From NCBI GenBank assembly GCA_030386875.1, contig CM059580.1, forward strand, positions 1,640,838 to 1,704,837: a stretch of DNA of 64,000 nt. Reading direction: 5' to 3'. The translations under genes and the position numbers were made by a program. The notes beneath the pieces are model-generated. The model saw nothing but the letters and a program-made list of their open reading frames with translations. It was not told the DNA's origin and ran no database searches. Below are positions 23,201-29,452 of the stretch, one piece after another; position 1 is the first letter of the stretch, and the number at the start of each line of letters is the position of its first letter. Origin of the DNA: Morinoia aosen. Its lineage: Eukaryota > Arthropoda > Malacostraca > Amphipoda > Talitridae.

Positions 23201-26200
23201 ATTTTTGAGCTAATTGGATGGAAATTGATTCGTGAAGGGTTGCCAGTGCGGTGTGAGTGCCTCTATTACATCTGAATCCGTGTTGTCTGCAATTAAAATG
23301 GTTATGAATTGTAAGGAAATTTGTTAATCTATTATTTAAAATTTTATCTAGTAATTTGCCGTGTACATCCAGGAGGGAAATTGGTCTGTAATTTTGAACT
23401 GATTTTAGGGATGTGTTTGGTTTTGGGAGGAAAATCATTATGGCGTGTTTTAGACTGTTCGGGAAGTAACCAGCAGATATGGACATATTGAAAATGTAAA
23501 TCAGAAAGTGAATCATGTTTTCTGGTAAGTTTTTAAGTTGTAAAGTGGTTATTTCCGTTGTCCCTGGTGCTTTCTGTTTGAACGTTCTCAGTGATTGTAA
23601 TAGTTCTTCGAATGTAATAGGGGGAAAATGTATAGGGTCCAGTCTGTTGATATTTCCCGTTCGGTATGGTTTGATTGTATTTGCTAAGTTGATCATTTGC
23701 TCTTGTACCGTTTCAATGTGTTCCTTGTCGAAGAGGGGATCGTCCTTTTCAGTGAATATTTCCTTCCAGTGTGCTCTGAAGATGGGTTCTTTTTCTTTAG
23801 GAGTATGTAACTGTTCTTTACTATGTTCTATGTATGGTATTTGTTGTTTAGTGTTACCGCCCATCATCCTCTTGCAGGAGGACCAAAACATTTTCGGATC
23901 CTCCTGCAGTTTGAGACTGTGAATTAATTCCTCCCAGGTTTGCTGATATTTGCCTTTGTATATATCTTGTAATCGGATTCTTATTGCGTTCAAATGTCGG
24001 TTCAAATCTATAGATGGCCCGTATCTGGAGATGTATTGAGTTGTCTGTCGGTATTGTGCTTGTAATGTCAAAGTTTCGTGAGTTGGTTTGATCCCCGGGA
24101 TTATTCTGTGATTTATGAGTGGAACGGCTGTATTTGTGGCATCCTGTACGTGTTTGGTCCATGTGCCTAGGTACTTGTTTATTTCGTTTATAGTTGGATC
24201 CGGTTGTAAAGGGGGTGTGACAGGTGATAGTAACTGTTTATATAAATTCCAATTTGCTTTACGAAAGTGTCTTCGCGGTTTGATGGGAATTTGTATTGGG
24301 TTGGCTGTGATGGTAGCGATTATTGGAATGTGATCCGAAGGTGTGATGGGGCCAGGCTTCAAGAAAATATTATGAAATGCATGCTTGTTTTGTAAAACTA
24401 CATCGGGTGAGGTGGTGCTATTGTGAGTTATTAGGGTGCGAAAAAAGGGTCCAATGTGAGTGCATTTCTGCTTTGAGATTAGGTAGAAAAGATGATTTCC
24501 TCTATTTTTCCTATGTGAGTATCCAGTTATGCTATGTGCGGCGTTTATGTCACCTAGAAAATAGGTTGGATGCGGTCTATTGAAAAGCATGTGGAAGTCT
24601 ATAAAATTCAGGTAGTCTGTTCTCGGAGGTGTATATGTAGTACCTATGGTGATTGGTCCCTGTAGCGTATCTATTGTTACTGCTAACATGTCTGTGTGGA
24701 AATCATCGTGAAGTCTGTACGAAATGCTTTTCCTGAGTGCTATTGCAGTGCCTGCGTGGTTTTCGTTTTGCTTATTTGAATAAAATGTATTGTAATTAAA
24801 GATCTTAAGGGGCTGGTTATTTATGAGGCAGTGACTATTGATAAGTATTATGTCTGGGTCCAGTGAGTTGTATATGTTGGATAGTGTGATTCTATTTGTA
24901 TTCCAAGATTGCACGTTATGTTGAATTATTGTTACTTTCTTTAGGTTCATTTTTAAGCAATTAATTTTTTTGGTTTTTTGGTGGCTGCTATTATTGACTG
25001 GTGTCTTGGAAGATTTATGAAGTCCTCATGGGGGATTATGTTTATTTTTGTTCTTGTGAATTGGACCCTGTTACTCTTGATGTAATCCAGTAATGTTTGT
25101 GATCTTATGTCCTGAACTGTGAATTTTAATCCTTTATCATTTTCTTGTCTGCTGAGTTCCCGGATGTACCATTCTATTGGGGGATTTTCTGGGATTGGTG
25201 AATTGTCTATGAAGTTTCTGTACAGTTTCATTTGAAAGTTGTGTTTGTTATCTAATACTATGCTTGAATTACCCAAATCATCACTTATCCTTCGTTTAGT
25301 TCCAGCCTCCGTGTCCATAGCCTCCTCCATCTGTTCCTGCTCACATTCCAGAGAGACATCCACCGTTTTTTTCTGTTCCGTTTCCGTCTCCTGTGGTATT
25401 GTTTCTGATTTGTAGTAAAAGTTGAAAATTGCGGCTGAGTCACGATCTGGGAAAGTAGTATCGATATTGAAGTTCAGTTTTAAAGATTGTGAAAGAAGTT
25501 CGCCAAATTTCTGTGTTCTGTTCAGTGCTGCTATGTGTGCTTCCAAGATGAGTGCTGTCAGTTTAATATGTGTTTGTGATGTTAGTGTGAGGGTGTGTTC
25601 TGGGGGGTTTGTTTGTAATATTGCCGGCTTTGCAATTTCAGCATAGGTGTTTTGAGTTTGTTGGTGATGCTCCTGTTTTTCATTTTCGATTTTTTGTTTG
25701 ATTACATTTTTCCTATGCGGGCAACTTGATGCTAATGTTCTGTGGTGTGGTCCATTGCAATTGAGGCATTGTTTAAGTGTGCTTGTGCATTGTTGGTAAG
25801 TATGTTCTTGTGAAGAGCATTCTGAGCAATATTGTGTTGTTTGGGTGCATTTGGATGTTGGGTGGTCTTCATATTTATAGCACTTGTAACAGATGAGGAT
25901 GTGTGTGTATTTTTCTTGTTCACATTGATAGGGTGTAATTTTTGTATGATACATATAAAACCCATCTCGGAGGATCCTCTGTGCAGTGGTGGTGTCGGAA
26001 GTTATAATTTTGATTAGATGAGTGTATTGCTTTATTTCAACTATTTCTGTGACTGATAACCATGAATTTTGCTGTTGGATTTCTGATTTGATTTCATCGG
26101 CAGGTCTTGCACCTATTTCATTATCAATTTGTCTGACAAAAATGGATCTTTTTGCTCTTCGGTCGGGGGGAATAACTGGTATTATATTCAATTTTTGGAA

Positions 26201-29200
26201 TGCATTGATTGCTTTACTGGAAGTTAGTTTATCAACCGAAGTGACATCGTCAGTTAATGCATAGAAACCTGTACTGGTGGAAGTCAGTCTAATGAGAGGA
26301 GCATTTAGGTCTTTGAAGGTTGTTTCAAAAATTTTTGTCTTGTCCACTGGTTTAGCTGGATCGATATACTTAAGTTGTACTCTATATGTTGATGACTTTA
26401 TTCTAGGTGCTGTACTGGTTGCGGCAATGTTGGGTTTTGGTGGAATAAGCATCGTAGGCGGAGGGTTACCAGGGTTAAGGGGGAAGGACCCCGGAATTGT
26501 GTTCCTAGTTTTGGAAGCAGAACGAGGGTTTGAAGAAAGAGGGGCCCTGGGGGGGCGGCCACCCGGGCCTTCCCGCCCAGCACCAGCTCCCCTCCCTCGA
26601 TCCGGGGGGGGGGGGCATTACGGAAGGAGCCTAGCCCTACCCTACTATAATTACAGTTGAGCTACTCAATATTATGATACAATGTATACAACACACAGCT
26701 GTACAAATCGCCTTCTGAAGGCACACTTAGCAACGGTGCCCCTAGTTCAGTTATTAATTACCTAAATAGACGAGTTCCAGAAAATTGTATCACTGTGAAC
26801 TATACAATATCAACACAGTGAAGCAATCCCTAAATGAAGAAGCATATTATTACATTACACTATACGATACTAATATAGTAAACTATACAGTACTAATACA
26901 ATATGCTATACAATTATAATACAATAGACTATACAATATCAATACATTAAACTATACAATGTGAGTGAATACAAACTGTACAGAATTAGGACATTTGAAT
27001 CGACAAGTATGCACAAGATCACACAACTGAAAAAACACACGGAATGAGAAAAACGACAGTTGGGAAACAGTGCTCACCTCAGGCCCGGAGGGGGTGCCCC
27101 TGGGCCGGTGGTCAAAAAAAACACACTCAGTTCTCCGACTTAACTTTCTGTTAAGCCTTCAAAAAAACAGAAAGAATAGAAAATAGGGAGCTGAAGAAAG
27201 TATTACTTAAATGCACTTTTACCGCTCAAAGAGAGCCACTAACCAACCACGGCGCATTCACGAGAGTCCACAGGGAGAGAATTTGCATGTGTATAATGAC
27301 ACTGGGTCAGTCGGGGGCGAGTGGAACAGAGTCAATACGCTACCGCGAGCTTCCCGTACGAATATCATGTTCGGACTCGCCACCCCGTGCCATCCAATAA
27401 CTCCGAGTCGCAGCATTTACTCACGACATTGAGCGTAGCTTGGCGCCCCTATCCACGATACGAGGTGTGGGCATAAAAGAGGGGCTACCTGAGTGTCGTG
27501 GCCAGTATCCCTTACGTTCTTTTCGTGGGCCCCACCACGGCAGAGGAAACAAGGTAGGGTCATTTCTGTGGGAGAAAATACACCTCCTCTTGTTCGGCTA
27601 GCCAATAGAACGACTTTATTTCAAATAAACTTTATGACGTCACCATTGCGACACGTCGTTAGGCCAATAGTGGTGCCAGATTTGGGGCTGGTAGTGTTGC
27701 CAGATGGAATCTGAGCACTGATATTGGTTCGTTGCCGTGACATCAGCATTGGAACATGTCGTTTGGCCAATGGTGGTGCCAGATTTGGGGGTAGCAGTGT
27801 TGCCAGATAGAATCGGTGCGCTGCTATTAGGTCGTTGCCATGACGTCAGCATTGCCACACGGTCGACTCAAAAGATTGGGTTGACCCTACCTTGTTTTTT
27901 CTGCTGTGGCTTACACTCGGGGTGTGACCACACTATCGCGATGCTATAATGAAAGCCTTAGGAATTATCATGCTAAAATAACTCCATCATTGATGCTTCT
28001 CGGCTTAAGAATAAAGGGCAAGGCAAAAATCGCTACACGTAAAGTCATTTTTATTAAAAATGATCAAATAAAACTGAACGTTTCCGACAAACGGTCTATC
28101 TTCAGCAAAATCTCTGCAAAAAAAAAGCAAAAGAGGAAGAAATTAATTCCCTGATGAAGTATTTCTAAAAGTTAAAACTTTGAAAAACACGAACAACATT
28201 GGGAAAAAAACTATGAAAACGGTATTATGAGTATTGTGAGGCTATAGTGAACGTCCTTACCCCTCTCTAAACGTCCTTACCTACATGGGTATTACAATAC
28301 TCATGTGTGTGTATCATCTAAGTGCATTAACTTTGAGATATTTAAAAAAAAAACAATGATAGTACTTGTGCAACATCTCTATTGGAAATAAAAAATTTTT
28401 TTATCGCTTCCAGAGCGGCGGATGTACGCATGATCAATGACCAGCTCATGGCGTTCGAGCGCGCCTTCCTGTTGCCTGCAGGCCTGCCTGACCGCTCCCA
28501 CTACAGGTGGGTGCTGGAGCCGGGCGCTGGGAATTTCTATCTTCCTTACCCAAGTGTTAGGTTGTGTTAGGTTAGGTCAGGTCCCATTCTCATTTAGTCA
28601 CCGTGACCGAGTGGTTAAGAACGCGCCCTTCCGAGAAGGTGTCGGCAGTTCGAATCCCGGCGCGCGCGGTGATTTCTCCCCGCTGGGAAAGGGAGAACTC
28701 AGCCACAATTCCCCACTCTACCCAGGTGTCGGAAATGGGTACCGGCTTGACTGGGGGTAACCGTCATGGCGTCCTGCTGTTAGTTATGAGGCATTTGATA
28801 TACCAATGGGGTGTGTATCAGGCTTGATTGATTGGAATAAAGCACCATTTTTTTAAACTTTGTGCGCCCTTCAGGGGGAGACAACTATTGTATCTATGGG
28901 AATTAGCGCTCCCGGGGGGGACTATTTGAGGGCCCGAGCTGAAAGTTAGGTAGGCCTTCTTTTTGTTGAAATAAATTTTTTTTTTGCCATGTTAAGGACC
29001 ACCTTTTTCGGTTCACTGCTGCCCTGTTTTTCAGTACCTACTACTTTTTTCTTCAACAAACAATTATCCTGCTACATAAATTTATTTCTCAACTTACTGT
29101 TTCTATGCCCTTTCTGCGTAGATTCCGCGTTCCCTTACTCCATCCTAAATGGTGCCTCCCTCTCTTCGATACGCTTATTTTGTAGCGGTTAGGGAGGCCT

Positions 29201-29452
29201 AAACTAACTTATAATCTACTCTAACCTACACCCCGCACCTCCGACAGACACGCGGTGTTCGCGCCGTCCCAGTTCGACTCGTACGCTGCCGCCGGCTTCC
29301 CCGGCATCTCGGACCTGCTGCACGAGTACGAGGACCTCGAGGGCGAGGCCAGGGCGGAGCGGGAGGAGCAGATCAGGAGACATGTGAACTTCCTCACGGT
29401 GCTCACCCAGCGAGCTGCCGCCATCTTGCAGGACCCCACATCTCTCATGTGA
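7595..29452 (+). CDS. FOLH1-like: Gene A: glutamate carboxypeptidase II / NAALADase-like zinc peptidase, 17 exons, N-terminus outside
   Basis: Spliced exons 7595-7710, 7982-8138, 9799-9919, 10297-10442, 11668-11785, 12119-12281, 14314-14498, 15060-15179, 16014-16096, 16498-16626, 16992-17083, 17349-17439, 17953-18049, 19285-19443, 20062-20149, 28414-28506 and 29248-29452 total 2163 nt and stay in one frame to a TGA. The 720 residues follow the M28B family order: stalk, protease-associated domain, di-zinc peptidase domain, helical dimerisation domain. Seen motifs are NHRDAW and SDPSSG (zinc His and Asp), WGAEEYG (catalytic Glu and zinc Glu), YVNTD (zinc Asp) and [11 protein letters not shown] (zinc His). 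Family members are type II membrane exopeptidases, about 750 residues long in mammals, so roughly 30-50 N-terminal residues including the membrane anchor are missing, probably on an exon upstream. Residues that hold a C-terminal glutamate in human GCPII are replaced, so the substrate is probably not NAAG or folate; an NAALADL1-type aminopeptidase is the better guess. Identity of family is near certain, subfamily is not. Confidence 0.93.
7697..7826 (+). repeat. 20-bp array seeded from exon 1 end and splice donor
   Basis: Six to seven copies of GCTGACAACCTCAGGTGAGG. The first copy is the last 14 bases of exon 1 plus the donor. Later copies mutate the AG|GT (for example TTAGGTGAGG and TCAAGTGAGG). 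Confidence 0.9.
7982..8138 (+). CDS. Gene A exon 2 ([12 protein letters not shown] region)
   Basis: The acceptor ACCGCCAG|AGAGCTG restores frame with exon 1 to give [15 protein letters not shown], matching the family motif IPHLAGTE. It ends in phase 0 at AATCTG|GTGAGT. The last about 30 exon bases are already a unit of the 31-bp array that follows. Reading on would stay open to about 8234, so a longer exon form is possible. Confidence 0.88.
8105..8620 (+). repeat. 31-bp array seeded from exon 2 end and splice donor
   Basis: About 16 units of the type CCTGACCCTGACAACCC plus AATCTGGTGGGT. The first unit is coding (PDPENPNL) and carries the real donor CTG|GTGAGT; most later units have CTGGTGGGT or CTGGAGGGT. 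Confidence 0.9.
8674..8940 (+). mobile_element. tRNA-derived SINE (family T), copy 2, in gene A intron 2
   Basis: It starts GTCACCGTGGCCGAGTGG and has a degenerate B box (GCGGTTATTTGAACCCCGG), the shared body, and a GATTGATTGAAATAAAGCAT tail. Confidence 0.82.
9076..9250. mobile_element. hAT-like MITE with 8-bp target duplication
   Basis: The termini CAGTGGTTCTTAACCTGGG and AAGGTTAAGAACCTTTG are the classic hAT-type inverted repeat. The flanking 8-mers GACTAATA and GACTAGTT agree in 6 of 8. The body has three copies of TTTCGGGGGTTCGGCAAATG-like sequence. Confidence 0.75.
9358..9561. mobile_element. piggyBac-like MITE with TTAA target, gene A intron 2
   Basis: TTAA at 9354-9357 and 9562-9565 flank 204 bp starting CCCATTTACTTTACCC and ending GGCTGAAATGGG; only about 7 terminal bases pair. 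Confidence 0.6.
9799..9919 (+). CDS. Gene A exon 3 (start of PA domain)
   Basis: Acceptor CCCACCAG. It encodes [16 protein letters not shown] up to [10 protein letters not shown], which aligns with the family segment ending in FSAFSPQG. It ends in phase 1 at CTAAAG|GTAGGA. Confidence 0.88.
10026..10150 (+). repeat. Family P repeat copy, gene A intron 3
   Basis: It contains TTAACACTTTGACTGAGACG and AACCACCGGTGGTACATTG, then CAGTAGTCACAAACTCAATT. The 3' part is missing. Confidence 0.65.
10297..10442 (+). CDS. Gene A exon 4 (PA domain, YVNYGR and FRGNK motifs)
   Basis: Acceptor CCCTTGCAG. It encodes [12 protein letters not shown] and [14 protein letters not shown], strongly conserved in the family; the Arg of FRGNK corresponds to the substrate-contacting Arg210 of human GCPII and is kept. 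It ends in phase 0 at AATAAG|GTGGGC, followed by degenerate copies of its own end. Confidence 0.92.
10424..10602 (+). repeat. Imperfect 35-40-bp repeats of exon 4 end and donor
   Basis: ATTCCGCGGCAATAAGGTGG of the exon junction recurs as ATTCCGCGGCAACAAGGTGA near 10511 and ATTCCGTGGGAATAAGGTGA near 10573, with shared spacers CAGGTGATGGGGTA. Confidence 0.82.
11216..11645 (+). repeat. C-rich about 21-26-bp array just upstream of exon 5
   Basis: About 18 units of AAAACGCCCCTTCGTCCCCC with variable C-runs of 4 to 10. It ends 23 bp before the exon 5 acceptor and supplies a pure pyrimidine-rich strand. The long frames on both strands here are artefacts. Confidence 0.9.
11668..11785 (+). CDS. Gene A exon 5 (PA domain)
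   Basis: Acceptor GTGCCCCGCAG after 440 bp of C-rich tandem repeat. It encodes [19 protein letters not shown] and ends SIWLPG, the counterpart of GAKGVILYSDP. It ends in phase 1; the donor GTGTGTGG leads into a GT-rich tract. Confidence 0.9.
11786..11895 (+). repeat. GT-rich tract with (GT)n after exon 5
   Basis: The donor GTGTGTGG opens into GTGTGTTGAAGTGT repeats and a (GT)19-20 run at about 11829-11867. Confidence 0.85.
12119..12281 (+). CDS. Gene A exon 6 ([15 protein letters not shown])
   Basis: Acceptor CCTCCCCCAG. It encodes [19 protein letters not shown] and [18 protein letters not shown], matching NGAGDPLTPGYP and LPSIPVHPIGYYDAQKLL. It ends in phase 2 at CCTAGA|GTGAGT, which is unit one of the 21-bp array. 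In the exon frame the codon straddling the donor is followed at once by TGA, so use of any downstream donor copy would truncate the protein. Confidence 0.93.
12276..13459 (+). repeat. 21-bp array of about 56 splice-donor copies after exon 6
   Basis: The unit CCTAGAGTGAGTCAGTCGAG(T) begins with the last six bases of exon 6 and the donor GTGAGT. Units are almost identical (rare changes at 12447, 12557, 12949 and 13327), pointing to recent expansion. In the exon 6 frame the first read-through codons are GAG TGA. Confidence 0.95.
13929..14272 (+). mobile_element. SINE-like repeat family S, copy 3, in gene A intron 6
   Basis: It runs from AGGGGGACTATGTGAGGGCC to a (TAA)n tail. The flanks GCACTTGTAATCCC (13915) and GCACTTGTGAACCC (14273) agree in 12 of 14 bases, a target duplication. 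It lies 41 bp upstream of exon 7. Confidence 0.8.
14224..14272 (+). repeat. (TAA)n microsatellite, tail of SINE-like copy 3
   Basis: About 14 TAA units with one AAC interruption, 41 bp before exon 7. Confidence 0.9.
14314..14498 (+). CDS. Gene A exon 7 (PA/peptidase junction)
   Basis: Acceptor TTCCCACAG. It encodes [17 protein letters not shown], then KLGPEM, and ends [14 protein letters not shown], equivalent to YNVIGTLRGAVEPD, just before the first zinc motif. Phase 1 end at AGCCTG|GTGAGG. Confidence 0.92.
14525..14650 (+). repeat. About 47-bp repeat after exon 7, 2-3 units
   Basis: CTCTCATTGGTCCGCTGGGT and GTGGTCCTATCATTGGTGT recur. It begins about 30 bp beyond the exon 7 donor and does not include it. 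Confidence 0.75.
15060..15179 (+). CDS. Gene A exon 8 (zinc ligands His and Asp)
   Basis: Acceptor CCCCCCGCAG. It encodes [19 protein letters not shown], then [15 protein letters not shown]. The His of NHRD and the Asp of SDPSSG are the first two metal ligands. It ends in phase 1 at AAGAATG|GTGAGG. Confidence 0.95.
15287..15432 (+). repeat. CCTAA-type telomere-like repeats, block 1
   Basis: AACCTAACCTAATCTAACCT motifs are arranged in 15-bp higher-order units. CCTAA is the complement of the arthropod telomere unit TTAGG. Confidence 0.85.
15771..16003 (+). repeat. CCTAA-type telomere-like repeats, block 2, adjoining exon 9
   Basis: Degenerate CCTAAC, CTTAAC and CAAGCC variants run to about 10 bp before the exon 9 acceptor and form its pyrimidine-rich upstream region. 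Confidence 0.8.
16014..16096 (+). CDS. Gene A exon 9 (catalytic Glu pair)
   Basis: Acceptor CTCCCAG directly after CCTAA-type repeats. It encodes [19 protein letters not shown], then LIGSTEWVE. The first Glu of AEEYG is the general base and the second a zinc ligand; the two Glu of STEWVE match the calcium-site Glu433 and Glu436 of human GCPII. Phase 0 end at GTCGAG|GTGGGT, repeated once 17 bp on. Confidence 0.95.
16085..16120 (+). repeat. Two-copy duplication of exon 9 end and donor
   Basis: GTGGGTCGAGGTG at the junction recurs 17 bp later as GTGGGTCGAGGTGC. Confidence 0.75.
16498..16626 (+). CDS. Gene A exon 10 (zinc Asp in YVNTD)
   Basis: Acceptor TGCCCACAG. It encodes [17 protein letters not shown], with the Asp as third zinc-ligand position, then a segment where the arginine matching human Arg463 is absent. 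Phase 0 end at GGCATG|GTGAGG, with exon end plus donor duplicated 36 bp on. Confidence 0.93.
16611..16682 (+). repeat. Two-copy duplication of exon 10 end and donor
   Basis: CGCCGGCATGGTGAGGGGCT at the junction recurs as CGCCGGCGTGGTGAGGGGCT 36 bp later, with a further GGTGAGGGG in each copy. Confidence 0.88.
16800..16910 (+). repeat. GGGACCAGCTG short tandem repeats
   Basis: About eight degenerate units of GTGGGGACCAGCTG in intron 10. Confidence 0.75.
16992..17083 (+). CDS. Gene A exon 11
   Basis: Acceptor AACCTCCAG. It encodes [19 protein letters not shown] and ends EAQQYP plus two bases of the next codon. Donor CCTGT|GTGAGT is fixed by frame with exon 12. About ten degenerate 22-bp copies of the junction follow. 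Confidence 0.85.
17079..17302 (+). repeat. About 22-bp array seeded from exon 11 end and donor
   Basis: About ten units of CCTGTGTGAGTGTGCTGTGT(GG). The junction CCTGT|GTGAGTG is unit one; later units have GTGTGAGTG, GTGGGTGTG or pure GT. Confidence 0.85.
17322..17348 (+). other. Tandem in-frame alternative acceptor for exon 12
   Basis: GTGTGCAGCATGA occurs twice, with AG ends at 17321 and 17348. The 27 bp between are open and in phase, so use of the first site would insert nine residues (MTSSNSVCS) before MRTLGSG. Confidence 0.55.
17349..17439 (+). CDS. Gene A exon 12 (LGSGSDY)
   Basis: Acceptor GTGTGCAG|CATGAGG. It encodes [19 protein letters not shown] and then [11 protein letters not shown]. 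Human GCPII has Asn519 where this has Ser, and Arg534/Arg536 where this has Asp and Trp. A second in-frame acceptor, GTGTGCAG|CATGACG, sits 27 bp upstream and would add nine residues. Confidence 0.92.
17953..18049 (+). CDS. Gene A exon 13 (last zinc His)
   Basis: Acceptor TTTGGTTGCAG. It encodes [18 protein letters not shown] and ends [11 protein letters not shown]. The Tyr-His of SYHTGYET are the family Tyr552 and zinc ligand His553. Phase 1 end at ATCCAAG|GTGGGT. Confidence 0.94.
18341..19276 (+). repeat. 52-bp array, 18 units, ending at exon 14 acceptor
   Basis: Each unit has GATAAAATGCAATCTCTTCG then TTTTGTCTGGTACAATTCCC and GTCAG, that is a pyrimidine-rich tract followed by AG, a plausible weak acceptor. 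Two subtypes (GAAGATATAATG...CTTTTTG and AAAGATAAAATG...CTCTTCG) alternate. The array stops 8 bp before the exon. Confidence 0.93.
19285..19443 (+). CDS. Gene A exon 14 (dimerisation domain)
   Basis: Acceptor CACCGGCAG, 8 bp after the end of an 18-unit 52-bp array. It encodes [20 protein letters not shown], equivalent to the family GGMVFELANSIVLP helix. Phase 1 end at AAGTACA|GTAAGT. Confidence 0.9.
19477..19870. mobile_element. MITE family M, copy 2 (about 1.6 units joined), in gene A intron 14
   Basis: The left TIR AGAAACAAGGTAGGGTCA and right TIR TGACCCTACCTTGTTTCCTC bound the copy. An internal right end (ATGACCCTACCTGG near 19720) shows that one copy is fused to part of a second. Confidence 0.78.
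20062..20149 (+). CDS. Gene A exon 15
   Basis: Acceptor GTGCCCCCAG. It encodes [20 protein letters not shown] and LQRGKEKM, a charged helix equivalent to SAVKNFTEIASKF. Donor GATGAT|GTGAGT, phase 2, opens an 8.3-kb intron containing a LINE. Confidence 0.86.
20460..20600 (+). repeat. Purine-rich tract in gene A intron 15
   Basis: GGGAGAGGGGGGGGGGGGCG then AGAAGAGAAGAGAATTAG and GAGGAGAGAAAAGGAAAGGG: a strongly purine-biased 140 bp. Confidence 0.7.
20865..21345 (+). repeat. AT-rich low-complexity region with T-runs
   Basis: Long T-runs at 20884-20899 and 21180-21290, with ACACAC and TATATA motifs around. No coding signal. Confidence 0.8.
21350..21710 (+). repeat. Tandem duplication of about 190 bp
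   Basis: ACTGAAATATGACTTAGGCC at 21378 recurs as ACTGAACTATGACTTAGGCC at 21587, with matching flanks (ATCCTAACTATCTAAACAAT, TACACATTTACATCAC). Two diverged copies; origin unknown. Confidence 0.7.
22048..22109 (-). other. Stem-loop in LINE 3' UTR
   Basis: CTGGGGTTTTGGC at 22048-22060 pairs perfectly with GCCAAAACCCCAG at 22097-22109, a 13-bp stem with a 36-nt loop about 110 nt after the ORF2 stop. Position suggests a 3' UTR structure recognised by the reverse transcriptase (inference). Confidence 0.6.
22215..24950 (-). CDS. LINE ORF2, endonuclease/reverse transcriptase with one amber stop
   Basis: The N-terminal about 230 residues are an APE-like endonuclease and residues about 480-760 the reverse transcriptase with the FADD catalytic pair. 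A single in-frame TAG at 23121-23123 falls inside the RT domain, between KAFDKVWHS and the FADD motif; the same frame continues open on both sides. It is otherwise full length, so the copy looks young and only recently inactivated, unless the stop is read through. Confidence 0.88.
24953..26452 (-). CDS. LINE ORF1, gag-like RNA-binding protein
   Basis: This 499-residue ORF has three CCHC-type knuckles near residues 190-260, including [14 protein letters not shown] (CX2CX4HX4C). Such ORF1 proteins package LINE RNA and carry it to target DNA. It ends in TAA, and the ORF2 start codon lies 2 nt further. No internal stop or frameshift is seen. Confidence 0.88.
   Translation of the reverse strand: MLIPPKPNIAATSTAPRIKSSTYRVQLKYIDPAKPVDKTKIFETTFKDLNAPLIRLTSTSTGFYALTDDVTSVDKLTSSKAINAFQKLNIIPVIPPDRRAKRSIFVRQIDNEIGARPADEIKSEIQQQNSWLSVTEIVEIKQYTHLIKIITSDTTTAQRILRDGFYMYHTKITPYQCEQEKYTHILICYKCYKYEDHPTSKCTQTTQYCSECSSQEHTYQQCTSTLKQCLNCNGPHHRTLASSCPHRKNVIKQKIENEKQEHHQQTQNTYAEIAKPAILQTNPPEHTLTLTSQTHIKLTALILEAHIAALNRTQKFGELLSQSLKLNFNIDTTFPDRDSAAIFNFYYKSETIPQETETEQKKTVDVSLECEQEQMEEAMDTEAGTKRRISDDLGNSSIVLDNKHNFQMKLYRNFIDNSPIPENPPIEWYIRELSRQENDKGLKFTVQDIRSQTLLDYIKSNRVQFTRTKINIIPHEDFINLPRHQSIIAATKKPKKLIA
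26785..26975 (+). repeat. Degenerate ACTATACAATA repeats
   Basis: AAACTATACAATATCAATAC-like units recur about eight times upstream of the LINE 5' end. Confidence 0.6.
27540..27905. mobile_element. MITE family M, copy 3, in gene A intron 15
   Basis: It runs from GCAGAGGAAACAAGGTAGGG to CCTACCTTGTTTTTTCTGC. The inner part GCCAATAGTGGTGCCAGATT is present twice, so it is also internally duplicated. Confidence 0.78.
28414..28506 (+). CDS. Gene A exon 16 ([13 protein letters not shown])
   Basis: Acceptor TCGCTTCCAG. It encodes [19 protein letters not shown] and [11 protein letters not shown], matching [22 protein letters not shown]. Phase 2 end at CTACAG|GTGGGT, followed by short TTAGG-like repeats and a tRNA SINE. 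Confidence 0.95.
28597..28855 (+). mobile_element. tRNA-derived SINE (family T), copy 3, in gene A intron 16
   Basis: The best preserved copy: TGACCGAGTGGTTAAGAAC as A box, GCAGTTCGAATCCCGGC as B box, then the shared body and GATTGATTGGAATAAAGCAC. It lies directly upstream of a family S copy. Confidence 0.85.
28866..29218 (+). mobile_element. SINE-like repeat family S, copy 4, in gene A intron 16
   Basis: It starts at GCCCTTCAGGGGGAGACAAC and ends GGGAGGCCTAAACTAACTTA, with all family landmarks. Its end is 30 bp upstream of the acceptor of the last exon. Confidence 0.78.
29248..29452 (+). CDS. Gene A terminal exon 17
   Basis: Acceptor CTCCGACAG. It encodes [20 protein letters not shown] through a Glu/Arg-rich helix to [12 protein letters not shown] and TGA. 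The lysine of the family motif SSHNKYAG (Lys699 in human) is serine here. The last about 22 coding bases and the stop are unit one of a 1-kb array, so the present C-terminus may have been shaped by the repeat. Confidence 0.92.

Larger units (their letters stand above)
22215..26452 (-). mobile_element. Two-ORF non-LTR retrotransposon (Jockey-like LINE), antisense in gene A intron 15
   Basis: On the minus strand ORF1 (26452-24953) is followed after 2 nt by ORF2 (24950-22215). ORF2 has apurinic endonuclease motifs ([22 protein letters not shown]) and a reverse transcriptase with [18 protein letters not shown] and FADD. The whole ORF2 is open for 912 codons except one TAG at 23121-23123. The element reaches at least from about 26650 (5' leader) to about 22048 (3' stem-loop). 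Clade assignment rests on ORF1 zinc knuckles plus endonuclease and RT order; related I/Jockey clades are possible. Confidence 0.9.
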
